Assembly (NCBI GenBank): GCA_030704615.1
Contig: CM060731.1
Coordinates: 17,112,001-17,176,000, forward strand
Length of the DNA stretch: 64,000 bases
Direction: 5' to 3'
Source of the DNA: Takakia lepidozioides
Lineage: Eukaryota > Streptophyta > Takakiopsida > Takakiales > Takakiaceae
Made by a program: the position numbers and the translations under genes. The notes below the pieces were generated by a model. That model was not told the origin of the DNA. It saw nothing but the letters and a program-made list of their open reading frames with translations, and made no database searches. Below are positions 11,701-24,400 of this stretch, piece by piece (the stretch's first letter is position 1; each line of letters opens with the position of its first letter).

Positions 11701-13799
11701 GTACAAGATTTGTGAACCAGGTGACCTGTGGTACTAGCAGCTGTACATGAAACCTGGTCCAGTGAAAGCGTTGACATCACGTTATCCTCACTTTGTCTAT
11801 TTTGTCTGTGCAGTACCTCCTTCGCTGAAGGCACCCACAACATCTCTTAAGATTGATAGATTCCTACGGCCTTTTACATTCAAGGCAGTGAAGGAGCTGT
11901 TAGCACAGACTGGCTCTGTCCAAGATGTGTGGATGGACCCAATTAAAACTCACTGCTATGTTACGGTGCGCTTTCTGTTCTGTTATGTTTACCTGTTTGG
12001 GTTTTGTGCCTGTGGTTGGAGATAGATGTAACTTGCTAGACTCATAGGTGGAGGGCAGAATGCTGGGGCCAAAGCGACATTCTTTGCAGGATTTTGCCAT
12101 CTTTCTCTTGTTCTACTTGTTCAAATTGTAACACTCGAGTCTGGCTTTCTCTTTGCTCATGTGCTAGCCATTTTCAGTCTGGGTGCTATCATTGTAGACA
12201 TGTCCTGGTGACGAAATTTTAGTTTGATTCGTATTGATTTGTTATGCTCCTCTTTATTGCGTGCAAACATGATTCTGGAGATCTGCATGTAACTGAAAGG
12301 GATTGGGATGCATTGGTAACTTGCAGTTTTACTCTGAAATGTCATGACTTTGTTAACGTGGTTACCATCACCTTACACATTGGTTATCTCTTTGGCATTC
12401 TCAGTATTCAACTGTGGACGAGGCAACGGCCACTCGCAATGCACTGTACAATCTACAGTGGCCTCCCCAGGTTGGACGCCTGTTAACGGCTGAGTTTGTG
12501 GAACCAGGAGAGGTTAAGTCTCGCTGCAATGGTGAGAAAACTGTGGTCACACCTGTCACTACCCCTAGGGGACTACCGGAGACAGTCAGGCCGACCTCTG
12601 AAAATGCGGGCCCAGTTCCTCCACCTGGTCATCCCCCTCCCTCAGCTCCAATACCGGCTTCTGCACTTCCTCCACCCCCTCCTCTGCCCCCTCCACCAAG
12701 GGACAGGCCTCCTATGCCAATTAAGCAAGGTGAGAAACTGTCTCCTTTGTCTGTTTGTTAGATGGGGTTGTTTGATACAGCCCAAAGTGCAACCCGAATT
12801 AAATTATTTCTAACGGGTTTTTCTAGCTCAGGACTGATTCTTGAGAGATTGAAGTCCATGTGGGGGCAAAGGTTCTCAATGTTGTGTGGGCATCAGACCT
12901 GGACTACTGGGTAACTTTATTCTGGTTCCTAAATTCTTTGTTGCGGCCCAAAATCTCTTGAGCTAGCACTAACAATGTCCTCAAGTTACGCTATGGGTTG
13001 AAGTGGCCTGGATGAGTTCAATTAAGGGGAGAGTGAACCAGATTACAGTCGTAATCCAGCCAAATCTTTAATGGCTGAAAGAGCTCTGCAAACTAAAAGG
13101 CCCGCGGCTGATGCTGCGGCTTAGTTTTGGTCTGGTGATTTTTGTGCACGTTTATCAATGTAGTACAGCCTATCAGCATTGTTTTGGGATAGGATGTTGA
13201 ATAGGTTAACTTGAAGGTTTGGCTTTTCTCTTGAGTGTTAAATGTGAGTTTAAAAACTGGTAGAGATATGCATGCACACATTATGTCAAGACAGAGGATT
13301 GAGTAACAGAGGGTAATACCTGGAGTCAGGAATGATTGGGAGACCAGGGAGTAGGCCGGAATATTGAGACCCAAACTGCCTCAAGAACCCTAATAAAACA
13401 TGCTAATTTACTGAATCCTCAACAGCTTGGCCTCTTTCATGTCAAATATTTCGGCAGTTCTGCCGCTTCTTTTCCTGGTTGTTAACAATGTCCAAAGGTT
13501 TGCTCCGCTTTTGACCTCCAGAACTCCATAGATGGGAGACAAATAGAGAGACCAAGAGAAAGAGGGAGACTGACTGAAGTCTGCACTTGTGAAGTTCTAT
13601 CTCCTGTAGTAGTTAAGCTTGGCATTGATGACTGTGTTGGACAGATATGGAGCCTCAAAGTCCAACGCTGGATGATCTATTCAAGAAGACTCGAGCCAAG
13701 CCGCATATCTACTATATGCCACTCACCGAACAAGACGTGAGAGAGAGGCTCTCAACTAGGAATCAGACACCCATGGCGAAGCCCGCCGTTAAGGTGTAA
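8714..13799 (+). CDS. ACINUS: Acinus-like SAP-domain / RRM RNA-processing protein
   Basis: Five exons: 8714-9917, 10810-11115, 11814-11965, 12405-12729, 13645-13799; 2142 nt, 713 aa, all GT-AG with matching phases. In metazoans Acinus joins RNPS1 and SAP18 in the ASAP complex next to the exon junction complex; nuclear function is expected. Residues about 7-50 form a SAP domain (VEQLKVAELREELKLRGIN, then GLKKDLVDRLAEVL). A long acidic region follows, with a 20-residue repeat in exon 1. Exons 3-4 carry the RRM-like domain (LKIDRFLRPFTFKAVKELL, IKTHCYVT, TRNALYNLQWPP), then a proline run. Exon 5 has the RNPS1-SAP18 binding motif LDDLFKKTRAKPHIYYMPL. The start is the first ATG in frame. The stop overlaps a donor-like GTGTAAGT, so a further exon cannot be fully excluded. 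Exon 1 is much longer than the rest. Confidence 0.9.
9581..9778 (+). repeat. 60-bp coding tandem repeat in Acinus exon 1
   Basis: Three full units (9581, 9641, 9701) and a partial fourth (9761) encode 20-residue blocks that start near LSESEPVV and end near VPME. Differences are mostly point changes. The repeat lengthens the acidic disordered linker. Confidence 0.8.
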
Positions 13800-14366
13800 G
13801 TAGTGGCCGCTGATGGAATCTCACAGACCATTCCACATCAGCTCTTGTGGGATATTTGCAGGGCACTTATCTGGACGAGACGCAGTGCAATCAATCTATG
13901 CTAGAAATTATGATCATAGGACAAATTAATAAGAGCCCCTGGCTGTAAGATTTTCAGCAATATAGCCACAGCTGACAGTTTATTTGTGTATGAATACTTG
14001 TTTTCCTTTTTCCTCTTGCACATTCTCTGTAATAACTGTAGCTGCTCTTTTCTGCCACTGCAGACAACTGCTTCGTGAGAATATTAACAATCTGCACCCC
14101 ACATAGTGACAATTAAATCCCAGTGGGGTAGCACTTGGAAAAAAGCGATTAATCAACACTGTTCGACAAAAGTGTTATAACACTCGTCCCTGGAAGGGCA
14201 GTCAGACCAAGTAACTCTAGTAGCAATTTCCTATTTCTTCGCTACATACTCCTGAGGTCGCTCCACACCTCTTCATTAGAGGACATTAGAGGATTGAGAA
14301 GAAAGCCGCTCTTCTTTTCGACACATCAGAAAATGTGGTACAAATTGAACTGGCAAGGCACTGCAA
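13800..14366. other. Convergent intergenic region, Acinus / NTPase
   Basis: No coding signal. The two genes run towards each other here, so this stretch should hold both 3' UTRs. Confidence 0.5.
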
Positions 14367-17300
14367 TCAATATATGAGAAAGACCGACTCCAGATTCCCT
14401 TTTGCAATAAAGCCACAATTGGATTGGTGGTTGTGGACAGCTCTCAAAGCTTGTTCTACTATCAACACAAAGGCTCCTTTCCAACCTGCATCATCAAGTC
14501 ACCCACTTCTGGTTTGATTCAGTAATTGCTAATACATGCAACTCACAGTTTCTGCATTCATCTTCCAGGAATTTTATGTACTGCAAGCACCGAAAACAAA
14601 GAAGGTGGGCAACCTGTTTCATCCAGCAAAGAGTTACTTAACACAACAATTTGGTATGAAAACTTACGAAGGATGGCAACACTGTATGCATCACTTTGCT
14701 CAATCTACGGCTGATTCAGATGTTCTTCTTCTTTTCTCTTCAGGCCCCTCTGCGTAACAAAGAAATGTTTTAAATGGTCAAACTGTCATCACTAGTGTTC
14801 AGACAGTTCAGACATTGCCACTAAGTCTACCTTGAAACAAATTTTTTCTAGCTTACTGGAGTCTATTGCTTTTGCCCTTGGTCATTACATCCTGTCTACA
14901 TCCCTCTACATACTCTTTTATCTATTCTTTCCCTGTCCCAGGATAACTTCTTTGTTCTCCCTCCATATTACGCATCCCCTCCCTCAACAGTCTGTCAGTG
15001 TGATATACAGTATTGAAGTACTAAGACTAAGTATAAACAAAAGGATAAGGGCACTCTTACCTTTATCAGTACAATTGGTGAACTTACAGGAGCTGACCAT
15101 GTCTATAGAAATTGAACTGCAGGCAGAGGATATTCTCCCACCAACGGTAACGGATACGGTGGGTGTAGGCACGCTTGCTGAACCAACAATATTCATTAAC
15201 AAGTCCTCCACTTGTAAGGCAGTCGAGTCACGATTTGACTTTGTCAGGGTCAAAATTGCTGTAAGGAACCACAGGAATTCACTTTACTGTGGTGCCATTG
15301 TATACGGTCCTTGTTAACCATTCCAAATGAACATAGGCTATAAAATTTGATCCTGCAGGATCTGACCCACTTGGAACCATTGTGGGGTCTTTACCGTCTA
15401 TGAGACGCCAAGAATTGGGACAACCCCTGTGAATAGTTAACAAAAAGTTCCGCGTACAAGGGAGCAAAAGCTTAGAACGGCCTGGCTTGACATTATGCTG
15501 ATCAACACTGCTACCATAGGCCTCTACCTTACTACAGGTGAGATTTGTGACCAGGGCTGAATGGCAGGCCAGCATTCTGCCCTCCGCTCTCTCTTGGGCG
15601 CAGAAGGACCGGAGAGATGTGATCATCGACCAGTCTATTTCCATCATAGCAAACACTAATCTTCCATCTTTAGGCTGATTCTCTGTTGGTGCATAGTCCT
15701 CTGTCTAGCTCACCTACCAAAACATCATCTATTAGAGTTTCCCTGTTATCAAAGCAATATATACACTGTTGTCTGTCACTTTTCCTAGTTAAGCTCAAAT
15801 TCAGTCATCCTGGGATGGTACCTGTGTCAGGGCGTTGCTTGATGGCTTCAACAAATGGCAGATCATGGCCATATCTACAAGCGGGGAGTGAACCAAACAC
15901 CTGCACTCACTCAAAGCTTTATTGTGGGTGAACTTACAAAGTACCAAACAGTAAATCCTCTGTCAAAAAGCTCTGCCTGGCTGAGCAGCAGAAATTTCCG
16001 CACTAGTTTGTTGGAGTCACCTTAACTTTTGACTACAAAGCACCAAAAGGGCAAAGTTACTCATAGCAGATAAAAAGATAAAGCAGATAGGTCTCACAGC
16101 CACTTGAGGAGAGGAGAGCAAGGCCATAAGCGCATCCTTGAAGCGCTCACTTTGCAGCTCCATGCGTCCCACCTAATATACACATTGAAGAAATGGCCAG
16201 GGATTTGAAGAACGACATTCAGTTAGCCAGAGCCTCAAGATTGTCTAGAATGGTCACACGAGGGGCAGATGATGGGGCAGTTTACAAGTGTTGGCTCCTT
16301 CAAGTGAACTTCTCGATAGTCACGTAGTCACTCACATGAAGTCTTGCAATGGTCAATGCAAAGAGACCTCCTTCAAACTTTCCTTGCTCATACTTTTTCT
16401 AAAACTCTATCCATCTCTGTATCGGTCATAGTAACTATCTCACATTCTGAGCAACTCTCAGTAAATGTCTAACCGTCTGAAGTTCTCGGATAGGCCAACT
16501 CAATGTTCACAAACCTCATCAACAATGTGCAGCTTGATGGCCGTGCTTGGCATCAGCAATGGCAAAACCAGTTTCTCAAATGCCTCCATGGCAAAGTAGT
16601 ACTTTCCAACCTGAAACGCAAGCAATCAAAGTCAATGATGTCAGAGGTGCTTTTCTTTCATGTATATAGCAAGGTCCCACCATATGAAATGTCCCGAAAT
16701 GTCCCTAGCTACAGGGAGCCATTGTAGCCAGATAGAGTCGTATTCAGCAGTGCCATCCAAACATTGACGTTGGTCATCTCCAGAAAAAACTCTTGGGTAA
16801 AAACAGAACGACAAGGGCCGTCTAACAGACCTAACGAGTACGCAAATGAAGCATAAGTACCTCCCTATGAAGTATCCAGCATCACACAAAAAGAAAGGAC
16901 AAAGAGAACTAACTGACCTTTGGACCACACCCTCTTCTTAGCCTGGAAAGTGGGGCACGCTCCCCGGACAGCGTCTCTGTCACACACATAGTACAGACCA
17001 TTTGTAAATTGGAGAGAACGTACTCATAAGATTTGTTTGCTATAGCCTATGACAGATTGTACTGTACTCATTAAGACGTTGTTTGCCGTAGCCTTGTGGT
17101 CATAGTGCGCCTCCCCACCCCAGTTTGGCGGAACAAAAAGGAACAGAACCTAACCTTGTGAGGGGCTCACTCCGGTAGATGGATTTACCTTGATATAGAC
17201 AATTAGTTCGGACTTTCCAGATCTTCTAGAAAGCCCTTCACACAAGCATCAATTTGATGTGTATGAGCTGCCAAGCAATTAGATCCCAACGGGGTCAGGG

Positions 17301-20300
17301 CTTTGGGCTCTGCCTCAAGGATTTCAAAGTTGGTAAACAGAGGTTCGGGAACAATGATCTTGATGTTCCTGAAGAAGGTCACTTTCTGGTGAGAATATCC
17401 CACACAATGTATCAGAAAATGGATATTGTCTTCAGGCTGTATCCTTCGAGAGAGAGAATGAATGTACTTACAAGATTTTCTTTGCCTTGGGGCCATAGAC
17501 CCTGAGTCCAGTTTGGATGGAAACATAGGGAATAGAAACTACCTTTGTCAAGGGCTCACTCCTGTAGTGTGACTTATCTTGGTCAAGACAATTCGTTTGG
17601 GCTTTCCAGATATCCTCTAGAAAACCCTTCACACAAGTATCAATCTGCTGTGTGTGAGTAGCCCAAAAACTAGACACCAGCAGGGCCAGGGCTTAAGGCT
17701 CAGCCTTGAGATTTTCAAAGTTGGTGAACAGAGGTGCAGGAACCATGTTCTTGATGTTCCTGAAGTGGGCCACTCTCTGGTGAGAATACCTTGACAATGT
17801 ATCAAGAAATGGATTTTCTCTTCAGGTTGTCCGCACAGTGGGAAATTACAATCTCTTTTTCCTCTCTGCATCTGTTTATTGTTCAAAGGTAGGATCCCTG
17901 CCCTGAGTTTAAGGTAGGCCCTTCAGATCATCTTTAAGGTCCTTGTCACAGACAGGAAACAAGTTCAGGGAAGTTTTATGCCTAAATTCATTCTCTTCGT
18001 ACAGTCTTTGGGCATCAAACATGGCTTTGGACAAAACCCCCTCAAGGTCAGCGTCATCCAGTAGGGGGAGAGAGAATGCACTCACTAACATACTGTAACC
18101 TGTAACCTTAGACCACATGCCAATGTGCAAGGAGTAGCACAGGGGTGGGGATTGCAAAGTCACTGCAGGGGCCACTAGCATGGCTGATCGTTCACTCGAG
18201 CATTCAAGGAAGCTTTCCAGATCATGTCCAGATTTCCTCCAAGACAGGCCATTGATTAAAAAGTTCACCCAGGTCTCAAGACTCTACTGAACCATCAGAT
18301 GCATTTCCAATAGCCGAGTTGGAATGACAGACGGATGTCCAAACACACCTCATGGGATAAATAATTTCTACTCTCATCAACTGACACCATCTAACCTTGA
18401 GATCAACAGGAGGGAAATATAAGAGCATAATGTCAGTAGAAATATATCGTTAAAACTTATCCTGTGCTTCCATCATATTGTGGCCTATGGATGAGAACAA
18501 AGATGTCCCATGCAATGTGACGGTGAGGTGCATGTATACACACCTATGTCGAGCCCGATTTTTTCACCTGTTTTTGGATTTCTGGCCTCAATGGTGTAGA
18601 AGCCAGCAATCATGTCCTTTGGTAACTTCTTCAGGGCACTCAATACCAGCCTGCAGTCACCCACTCCTCCCATTCCTCTTGTTACACAATCATTTAAGCA
18701 AGAAACATCAGCCATTTACTGCTAGGGAGAATACTTGGTATTGATGGCGGAGAGACAATCTAGAGTAAAGCAAAACCTATACAGCAGTATCATAGAACCT
18801 TAAAGTATCCTTCTAAAAGTATCGAGATATCTCCACACTTACAAGTGAAGGTAGCCAAAAACACAGTACTGAGAAGATCTGATCTAAGGTTAGAAGGATT
18901 TTCAGAAGAGAAACCAAGAAACAAACAGCAATGAAAAGGAAAAAAGAGACTAGACAAAAGAAGAAAGGAAGAAAAAGAAGCAAGGCCAAAATTGACACGG
19001 ATACAAATGAATCAATGAACACGGATTCATCTTGAACCCGTATAGGACTTGGTGGCTGTCTCTCACCAATCCATGGACCAAGAAGAACAACAACATGTAT
19101 GGTAGTGACAAGCCACCATCACTTTCCCACGATTTCGTCAGCTCCCAACAGAGGGTATAGGTTTGTGCACAGAGCACGACCAACGTACTGAGTTTCTGTC
19201 ACATATCCGGAAGTAAGGCTATCAATTAAACAAAGTGCCAGGAAACAAGTCAAAGAAGACCAAAAAAGTGAACACATGAGGGGATATACGAACGAAGAAG
19301 ACAAGAAAGAGAAAAGAAAACAGAGAAGAGAAGGAGGAAGAGATAAAGGGGCAAGTGAACTCCCTGTAGTAAGTGGGTTTGTACAAGCTCACCACTTGAT
19401 ATCACTGGAGTCGGGAATCGATCATCTTAAAGATGCCAAAAGCCGATACTCCAAACAAAAGGCCTTCCTTTCTAAGCAAGCCTCTTGCCCTTTTGATGTG
19501 ACGAGGTTGTGAGTAACCTTTCTCCTTGAGGAGAAGAATCAAACCTTAAAAAATACCCAAAAAGTAGCTATGCTGAATGTGTATGGACTTACTGTAGTGT
19601 ATGTCCTCATATCAAGAAATGACGATGGTGATAACGTGGGGATAAGATTTGCCAAACGGTTTGCCTAATGTATGAAGTACTGGTCATAATTTGCTGGAGG
19701 CCAACAGGTGCTAATGTCCTTAATATCCAGCAGCAACTGCTCAAGCCATAGTCTCCTTGCCTTCTTGCCCCATCCACCTCAACTCTCTTTTTCTCCACAC
19801 CCTCCATCCAACACCTTTCCTATGTGGGAATTCCTTGTAGTAATCTAATATCTTAAGGGAAAATGCACCAGTTTGTCACAACAGAAGGAAATATCATTCA
19901 CACATGACAGGTTTGGAACCATAAATTGCCTTCTCAACTCTGTGTCTTGCCAGGCATTGCAGCAACCCGAGACCTAAATATTACTGCATCCGAGAGGACT
20001 GCAGAGGAAAAAGGAGCTTACGAAGTTTTGCCCACGCCTGCATATCACATCCCATGCCATCCCCCAAGCCCACAATAACCCATATAGGCAGAGTCAGTAA
20101 AGGAAATGATAGAAAATCGCCATTCCTGTTGGGACTACCGTGTCAGCTATCCCAAACCTGGCAAAACGCTCAATAAGCAGCCTTACAGTATCTTTTGAAA
20201 GGCCTTTCCTGCGAAGAGCCCATCTTCCGTCTACGGCATCTTATCTTAAAGAACAGTGAAATAGTTCCTCTCTCCAATTTACTACAGCTGCTCTTTCAAA

Positions 20301-20897
20301 ACGGTGTTTTTTTATGCATCACCACCGGAACTTCACTTCAGTCGTGGACACCGACAGTCTCTGCCTCGAAAAGAACATCGTTTATAATGGTGTTTGTGTC
20401 TGTGTGTCGTAAGACCTCCAGTTTGCCGCTATTTTGGTAATGAAAAATTAGAAACCCGCACTTTGGATGAAACTTAGGATGTGATCAATGCGACTGGGGT
20501 ATCAGCCCATATGCGAGACTTGCCATAGAGGTCTTGCAGGGCATCCGATTACCGAGAGTTGGGTAACATATTATACAGGCTGACATTGGGCGAGGATGAC
20601 GGCCATTCCAGCCTGGCTTACAAAGCCTCTAGCTGGAAACAGATGTGCTGTGCGAACATTACACTGCCGCCCACACTCTCATAGACGAAACTACGTCCCC
20701 AGCAGGACTATAAAGTAGGAGAAAGACATGAGTTTGGATCTTGCAAGCAAGACCACACGAACATGCACCATTGAATTCCTAGAGAAAATGGGAGGTGAGG
20801 ATCTACCTGGCTGGCCGGTGACAAAGACATTGATAGCAGACGAGGCTGTTGGTTCAGAGCCGTCCAGCTGGGCCACAGGTGCTTCAGCGCCTACCAT
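14367..20897 (-). CDS. NTPCR: NTPCR/THEP1-family nucleoside-triphosphatase
   Basis: Nine exons in transcript order: 20807-20897, 20022-20037, 18544-18650, 16918-16976, 16515-16610, 16098-16172, 15822-15900, 15088-15258, 14367-14485; 813 nt, 270 aa, phases consistent. Family members hydrolyse NTPs in vitro; the cellular role is poorly known. The first three exons join to give the Walker A loop VTGQPGVGKTSLVLSALKKL, then GFYTIEAR, the family's GFYTEE-type motif. Later blocks are TLSGERAPLSRL, VGKYYFAMEAFEKL, the Walker B region LHIVDEVGRMEL, VFGSLPACR and ILTLTKSNRD. All follow the order of human NTPCR. The last exon is least certain: without the final splice, exon 8 reads to a stop near 14984. 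About 60 residues after NRDSTALQ have no family counterpart. Intron 3 is mostly LINE remnants. Confidence 0.85.
17080..17465 (-). mobile_element. LINE 3' fragment, copy A, in NTPase intron 3
   Basis: Minus-strand translation gives IHFLIHCVGYSHQKVTFFRN, then VPEPLFTNFEILEAEPKAL. These motifs recur in copies B, C and D. The HFLIHC stretch resembles the last Cys/His pair of the zf-RVT finger at the end of plant LINE polyproteins. A and B lie head to tail and share about 130 bp at their 3' ends, so they may be a tandem duplicate. Confidence 0.6.
17466..18275 (-). mobile_element. LINE 3' fragment, copy B, in NTPase intron 3
   Basis: The longest copy. Minus-strand text includes SLPLLDDADLEGVLSKAM, AQRLYEENEFRHKTSL, a Cys finger CNFPLCGQPEEKIHFLIHC and PTLKISRLSLKP. 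Frame changes show it is dead. It runs in the same direction as the host gene, about 270 bp after the end of exon 3. Confidence 0.6.
20022..20037 (-). other. 16-nt microexon encoding the P-loop of the NTPase
   Basis: On the minus strand GCGTGGGCAAAACTTC is preceded by a CAG acceptor and followed by a GTAAGC donor. Exon 1 ends in phase 1 and exon 3 needs phase 2 before it, which this exon supplies. Joined, it gives Gly-Val-Gly-Lys-Thr-Ser with the catalytic Lys. Without it the Walker A motif is missing and the frame breaks. Confidence 0.85.
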
Positions 20898-21384
20898 GCT
20901 TCTTCCTCCTTCTCATGGATTCCTATCTCGCCCGCCCCCCCGCTCTCTCTCTCTCTCAACACTCCCCTGCGCTCGTCTCCCTCGCTGCCGTGCAGACTGC
21001 CACCTTGCTCTGGCTTCTCCAGGGGACATCACCTCCCTTGTCACCTCATTGCAGTCTTCCAGCCGACGAAGACGACGAACGTTCGTCCAAATCGGGACGG
21101 AGACGACTGACGCCGACGTGAATTACAAACTTTAGGGCGTCACCTCGTATGGGACCTGAGCCATCCAGTGCATGGCGCTCTGGGGATTTTGTACCATTAT
21201 TATATTTGTTGTCGGATCAGGCGACGAACAGAGCTCGGCCGTATGGATGTTTCATCCACAGAGATTGACCCCGGCGAGACCGGAGATTGGGAGGGGGTTG
21301 TTTTGTTTCTAGGGTTTGCTGCGCGGGAGAACGCCAAGAGAGAAAGAGAGGAAGAGACAAGAGGGAGAGCAAAAGCTCGGAGCT
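20898..21384. promoter_or_regulatory. Divergent promoter, NTPase (-) / ISWI (+)
   Basis: About 490 bp separate the two start codons. It holds a CT-rich run at about 20941-20958 and a telo-box-like TAGGGTTT at about 21310-21317 just before the ISWI coding region. Both are common in plant 5' leaders of broadly expressed genes; function here is inferred. Confidence 0.5.
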
Positions 21385-21490
21385 ATGGGGCCTGGGAGGA
21401 GGATGGCACCATCCAGGGACGAAGAGGAAGAGGAGGAAGAGGAAGTGTCGTCGAGTGATGTAGAGGGGGAAGCGGAGGCGATGGAGGAAG

Positions 21491-24400
21491 ATGGGGAGCA
21501 GGGGAGGAAGGGGGGGAGGAGGGGGAGGGGGAGGGGGGGAGGAGGAGGAGGAGGAGGATCCGGAGGAGATTGCAGCGATAGAGGAGGCAGCGGCGGAGGT
21601 GGAGAATGAGGATGCATCCAAGTCTCCCGTGGCCGGGGGTGGATCGGGGGAGGAGAGTGATGGGGAGACGGATGGGGAGACGGAGGAGGATGAGAGAGGT
21701 GGGTCGAAGCTTGAGGTGGCGCGGAGGGAGAGGCAAAGGTTGCACGAGTTGAAGAAGCGGAAAAAACAGGAGGTGGAGAATTTTCTGCAGGAGCAGAATG
21801 CGCTTGTGGACTCGGATATGAATACCAAGGCGAAGGGGAGATTGAAGTTTCTGTTGCAGCAGACGGAGATCTTTGCGCATTTTGCGCAAGGTGCGCAGGG
21901 TTCGGATGTGCCGAAGAAGAATAGCAGAGGGCGACATGGGTCCAAGTTGACGGAGGAGGAGGAAGACAAGGAGTGTTTGCAGGAGGAGGAAGACCCACTT
22001 GCTACCAGGGGTACCAGGTTGCTCGTTCAGCCGTCTACCATTCAGGGGAAAATGAGGGATTATCAGTTAGCTGGGCTCAATTGGCTCATTCGGTTGTACG
22101 AGAATGGAGTGAATGGTATCTTGGCTGATGAAATGGGATTAGGGAAGACGCTGCAGACGATATCGCTGCTAGCGTATCTGAATGAGTTCTGTGGGATATC
22201 GGGGCCGCACATGGTAGTGGCCCCAAAGTCCACTCTCAGTAACTGGATGAACGAAATTCGCCGCTTCTGCCCTGTGCTGCGCGCTTTTAAATTCCATGGT
22301 AACCAAGAAGAGAGGGCGTACCAAAGGGACCAACAGCTAGTGGCTGGAAAGTTTGATGTGTGTGTGACAAGTTTCGAGATGGCCATCAAAGAGAGAACGG
22401 CTCTCCGGAAGTTTAGTTGGCGCTACATCATCATCGATGAGGCCCATCGCATAAAAAATGAATCCTCAATCTTAGCCAAAACCATGCGATTATTCTCTAC
22501 CAATTACAGACTTCTTATTACAGGAACTCCTCTTCAAAACAACTTACATGAGCTGTGGGCACTTCTGAATTTTTTGCTTCCGGAGATTTTCAGCTCCGCT
22601 GAAACTTTTGATGAGTGGTTCCAGATCTCGGGAGAGAATGACCAACATGAGGTTGTGCAGCAGCTTCACAAGGTGCTTCGTCCTTTCCTTCTGAGGCGGC
22701 TGAAATCTGACGTGGAGCGGGGCCTGCCACCTAAGAAGGAAACGATACTGAAGGTGGGCATGTCTCAATTGCAAAAAACCTATTACCGAGCGCTCCTGCA
22801 AAAAGACATAGATGCTGTGAACACAGGTGGGGAGAGAAAGAGGCTACTCAACATAGCAATGCAGCTACGCAAGTGCTGCAACCATCCATATCTTTTCCAG
22901 GGTGCGGAGCCTGGTCCACCATACTCCACTGGTGAGCATCTTGTTGAGACTGCAGGGAAGATGGTGCTTTTGGACAAACTGCTACCTAAATTGAAGGATC
23001 GCAGTTCTCGAGTGCTTATATTCTCGCAGATGACCAGGCTTTTGGACATTTTGGAAGACTACTGCCAGTACCGCACTTACCAGTATTGTCGGATTGATGG
23101 CAACACGAGTGGAGAGGACCGCGAGAGTGCGATTGACTCTTTCAATCAACCTGGCAGTGAGAAGTTTGTGTTTCTATTGTCCACCCGGGCGGGAGGTTTG
23201 GGTATCAACTTGGCCACTGCAGACATTGTCATTCTCTATGACAGTGACTGGAACCCGCAAGTGGATTTGCAGGCTCAGGACCGTGCACATCGCATTGGTC
23301 AGAAGAAAGAAGTCCAAGTGTTCCGCTTCTGCACTGAGTATACCATTGAGGAGAAGGTGATAGAGCGGGCATATAAGAAACTGGCATTGGATGCACTTGT
23401 CATCCAGCAAGGTCGCCTTGCAGAGCAGAAAGTGGTAAACAAGGATGATTTGTTGCAAATGGTGCGCTTTGGGGCAGAAAAGGTGTTTAGTTCTAAGGAC
23501 AGCACCATAACTGATGAAGATATTGATCGCATCATTGCCAAGGGAGAAGAGGAGACCGCTGAACTGGATGCCAAGATGAAGAAATTCACTGACGATGCCA
23601 TCAAATTCAAGATGGATGACACTGCTGGCCTTTATAACTTTGAGGACAAGGATGAAAAGGATGACGCTAAGTTGGACCTGAAGAGGATGATTGCAGACAA
23701 CTGGATTGAGCCACCCAAGCGTGAGCGCAAGCGCAACTACTCAGAGTCTGACTACTTCAAGCAAGCCATGCGCGCAGGAACCATCACCAAACCACGCGAG
23801 CCACGCATCCCTCGCATGCCTCAGCTGCATGATTTCCAGTTTTTCAACACACAACGGTTGACCGAGCTTTTTGAAAAGGAAGTAAGGTGTCTTTTGCACG
23901 CAAAGGCTGCTGGAGGGGGAGAGGACGTCAGGATCATTGAAGACGTTGAGGAAGTTCTCACAGACAAGGAACAAGAAGAGAAAGATCAGCTCTTGCAGGA
24001 AGGTTTCCAAAACTGGGCACGGAGGGATTTTGTTGCATTTGTGCGGGCCTGCGAGAAATATGGAAGAAATGACATGAAGAGTATTGCAAATGATATTGAA
24101 GGGAAGACTGAGGATGAAGTAGAGGCGTATTCAAAGGTATTCTGGAGTCGATACAAGGATTTGAATGATCATGAGCGGATAATTAAGAATATTGAAAGAG
24201 GTGAGGCTCGTATTTCACGAAAGGATGAGATCATGAAATCTATTGGTAAGAAGTTGGACAGGTATCGCAACCCATGGCTGGAGCTCAAGATCCAATATGG
24301 GCAGAACAAAGGGAAGCTTTACAGTGAAGAATCTGATCGGTTTTTACTCTGTAGTGTTCACAGATTGGGATATGGCAACTGGGAGGAGTTGAAGGCAGCA

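Noticed and set aside
15279-15656. A 125-residue minus-strand open frame between NTPase exons 7 and 8; part looked like a lipase end.
   Set aside because: Exons 7 and 8 join in phase without it and continue the family pattern. It is intronic.
16723-16798. A minus-strand segment reading FFLEMTNVNVWMALLNTTL with splice-like borders.
   Set aside because: Exon 4 (16918-16976) joins exon 5 directly in phase and matches the family.
20158-20208. A possible minus-strand NTPase exon reading KGLSKDTVRLLIERFA with AG and GT borders.
   Set aside because: Its phase does not fit exon 1, and it replaces the P-loop with SKDT. The microexon at 20022-20037 fits phase and motif.
21217-21998. Long minus-strand and third-frame open frames over the ISWI 5' end.
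   Set aside because: They are mirror frames of the purine-rich coding DNA, giving only Ser/Pro-rich text.
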